This document shows positions 63,633-64,000 of a stretch of 64,000 bases of DNA, piece by piece. The stretch's first letter is position 1; the number at the start of each line of letters is the position of its first letter. The stretch is from the NCBI RefSeq assembly GCF_000013345.1, contig NC_007777.1:3038001-3102000 (forward strand), given 5' to 3'. The position numbers and the translations under genes are program-made. The notes beneath the pieces are model-generated. The model was not told the DNA's origin. It saw only the letters and a program-made list of their open reading frames with translations, and did not search any database. This stretch comes from Frankia casuarinae (GTDB taxonomy: Bacteria; Actinomycetota; Actinomycetes; Frankiales; Frankiaceae).

Positions 63633-63814
63633 GAAGCCCTCCTTCGATCGCCTGGCGCGACACTATCCCGCCCCACCGACACCATCCGTTCGATCGGTGA
63701 GAGGTCCACTCCATCACGAACCAGCCGCTACGTCGCGACGTCCGCCCAGGGCGCAACGTGAACCTCCTGCCAGGGATCGGCGCCGGCTCTCCCGACCGGG
63801 ATCGGCGCCGGCTT

Positions 63815-64000
63815 TCAGCGGCCGGCGAGCGCGTCCACCAGATCACTCGCCGTGGGGCAGCGGGTGAGCAGCTCGCCCACGTGCGCCTTCGTGCCGCGCA
63901 GCGGCTCCAGCGTCGGCACCCGCTGCAACGAGTCCCGACCGATGTCGAAGATGACCGAGTCCCAGGACGCGGCGGCGACCTGCTGCGGGTAGAGCGCGAG
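63815..64000 (-). CDS. dop: 3' end of dop (Pup deamidase/depupylase), cut by window edge
   Basis: The minus strand from 64000 reads [20 protein letters not shown] then [20 protein letters not shown] and [20 protein letters not shown] with a stop at 63815-63817. This is the characteristic Dop C-terminus ([13 protein letters not shown]-x-x-E-P-L-R-G-T). Dop deamidates Pup and removes it from substrates. The remaining 440 or so residues lie beyond the window. Confidence 0.93.
   Translation of the reverse strand, partial: LALYPQQVAAASWDSVIFDIGRDSLQRVPTLEPLRGTKAHVGELLTRCPTASDLVDALAGR

Overview
The window is about 64 kb of very GC-rich actinobacterial chromosome. The gene content points to Frankia: a Pup-proteasome locus in the usual actinobacterial order, a group I truncated haemoglobin, hopanoid synthesis (HpnH), late cobalamin synthesis, several Tat-exported enzymes, and many GTG starts and ATGA/GTGA stop-start overlaps. 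The genus is an inference; no 16S or other marker gene lies in the window.

Left part (1-23.3 kb). A CHAT-protease-fold protein (cut by the left edge) runs into two unrecognised minus-strand genes. Two membrane proteins, a secreted M23-like protein, a YVTN stub, haemoglobin glbN and the antiporter nhaA follow. The 3' end of nhaA carries what looks like a two-repeat CRISPR remnant with a 32-nt spacer. Next is a tightly coupled five-gene redox cluster: a Ser-rich secreted peptide, ApbE, a haem-b membrane protein, a NuoF-like protein and a ferredoxin. On the minus strand come an alpha/beta hydrolase, a Tat-exported purple acid phosphatase, a Tat-exported Dyp peroxidase, a broken acyl-CoA ligase, a FAD monooxygenase, an orphan Gly/Trp-repeat RiPP-like precursor (22144-22326) and a TetR regulator.

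Middle part (23.3-36.4 kb). hpnH, a stand-alone FabF-like ketosynthase, a PAS-GAF-SpoIIE phosphatase, an ArsR/CDF metal pair, a second-type prs, an ABC exporter pair, and cobD-cobQ.

Right part (36.4-64 kb). On the minus strand run dop (3' end only), pup, prcB, prcA; then, after a break, pafA, an FKBP lipoprotein, pafB, pafC, a small membrane protein, tatA, tatC and helY. Pupylation, degradation and Tat-export genes are therefore linked as in other actinobacteria. Between prcA and a membrane gene beside pafA lies an accessory island (about 47.1-61.5 kb). It holds a dienelactone hydrolase, an MgtA-type P-ATPase, a GDT1-family Mn exporter, a PIN toxin pair, a GNAT, an AAA ATPase, a UvrA-like ABC protein, an AraC-VOC fusion and a TetR/SDR pair. 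Among them are several gene corpses: a quinone reductase N-terminus, a P450 K-helix piece, a GNAT tail and an MFS tail.

A theme across the window is short tandem DNA repeats of 12, 15 or 18 bp. They lie in-frame in linkers or at the ends of at least ten genes, and also in a few promoters.
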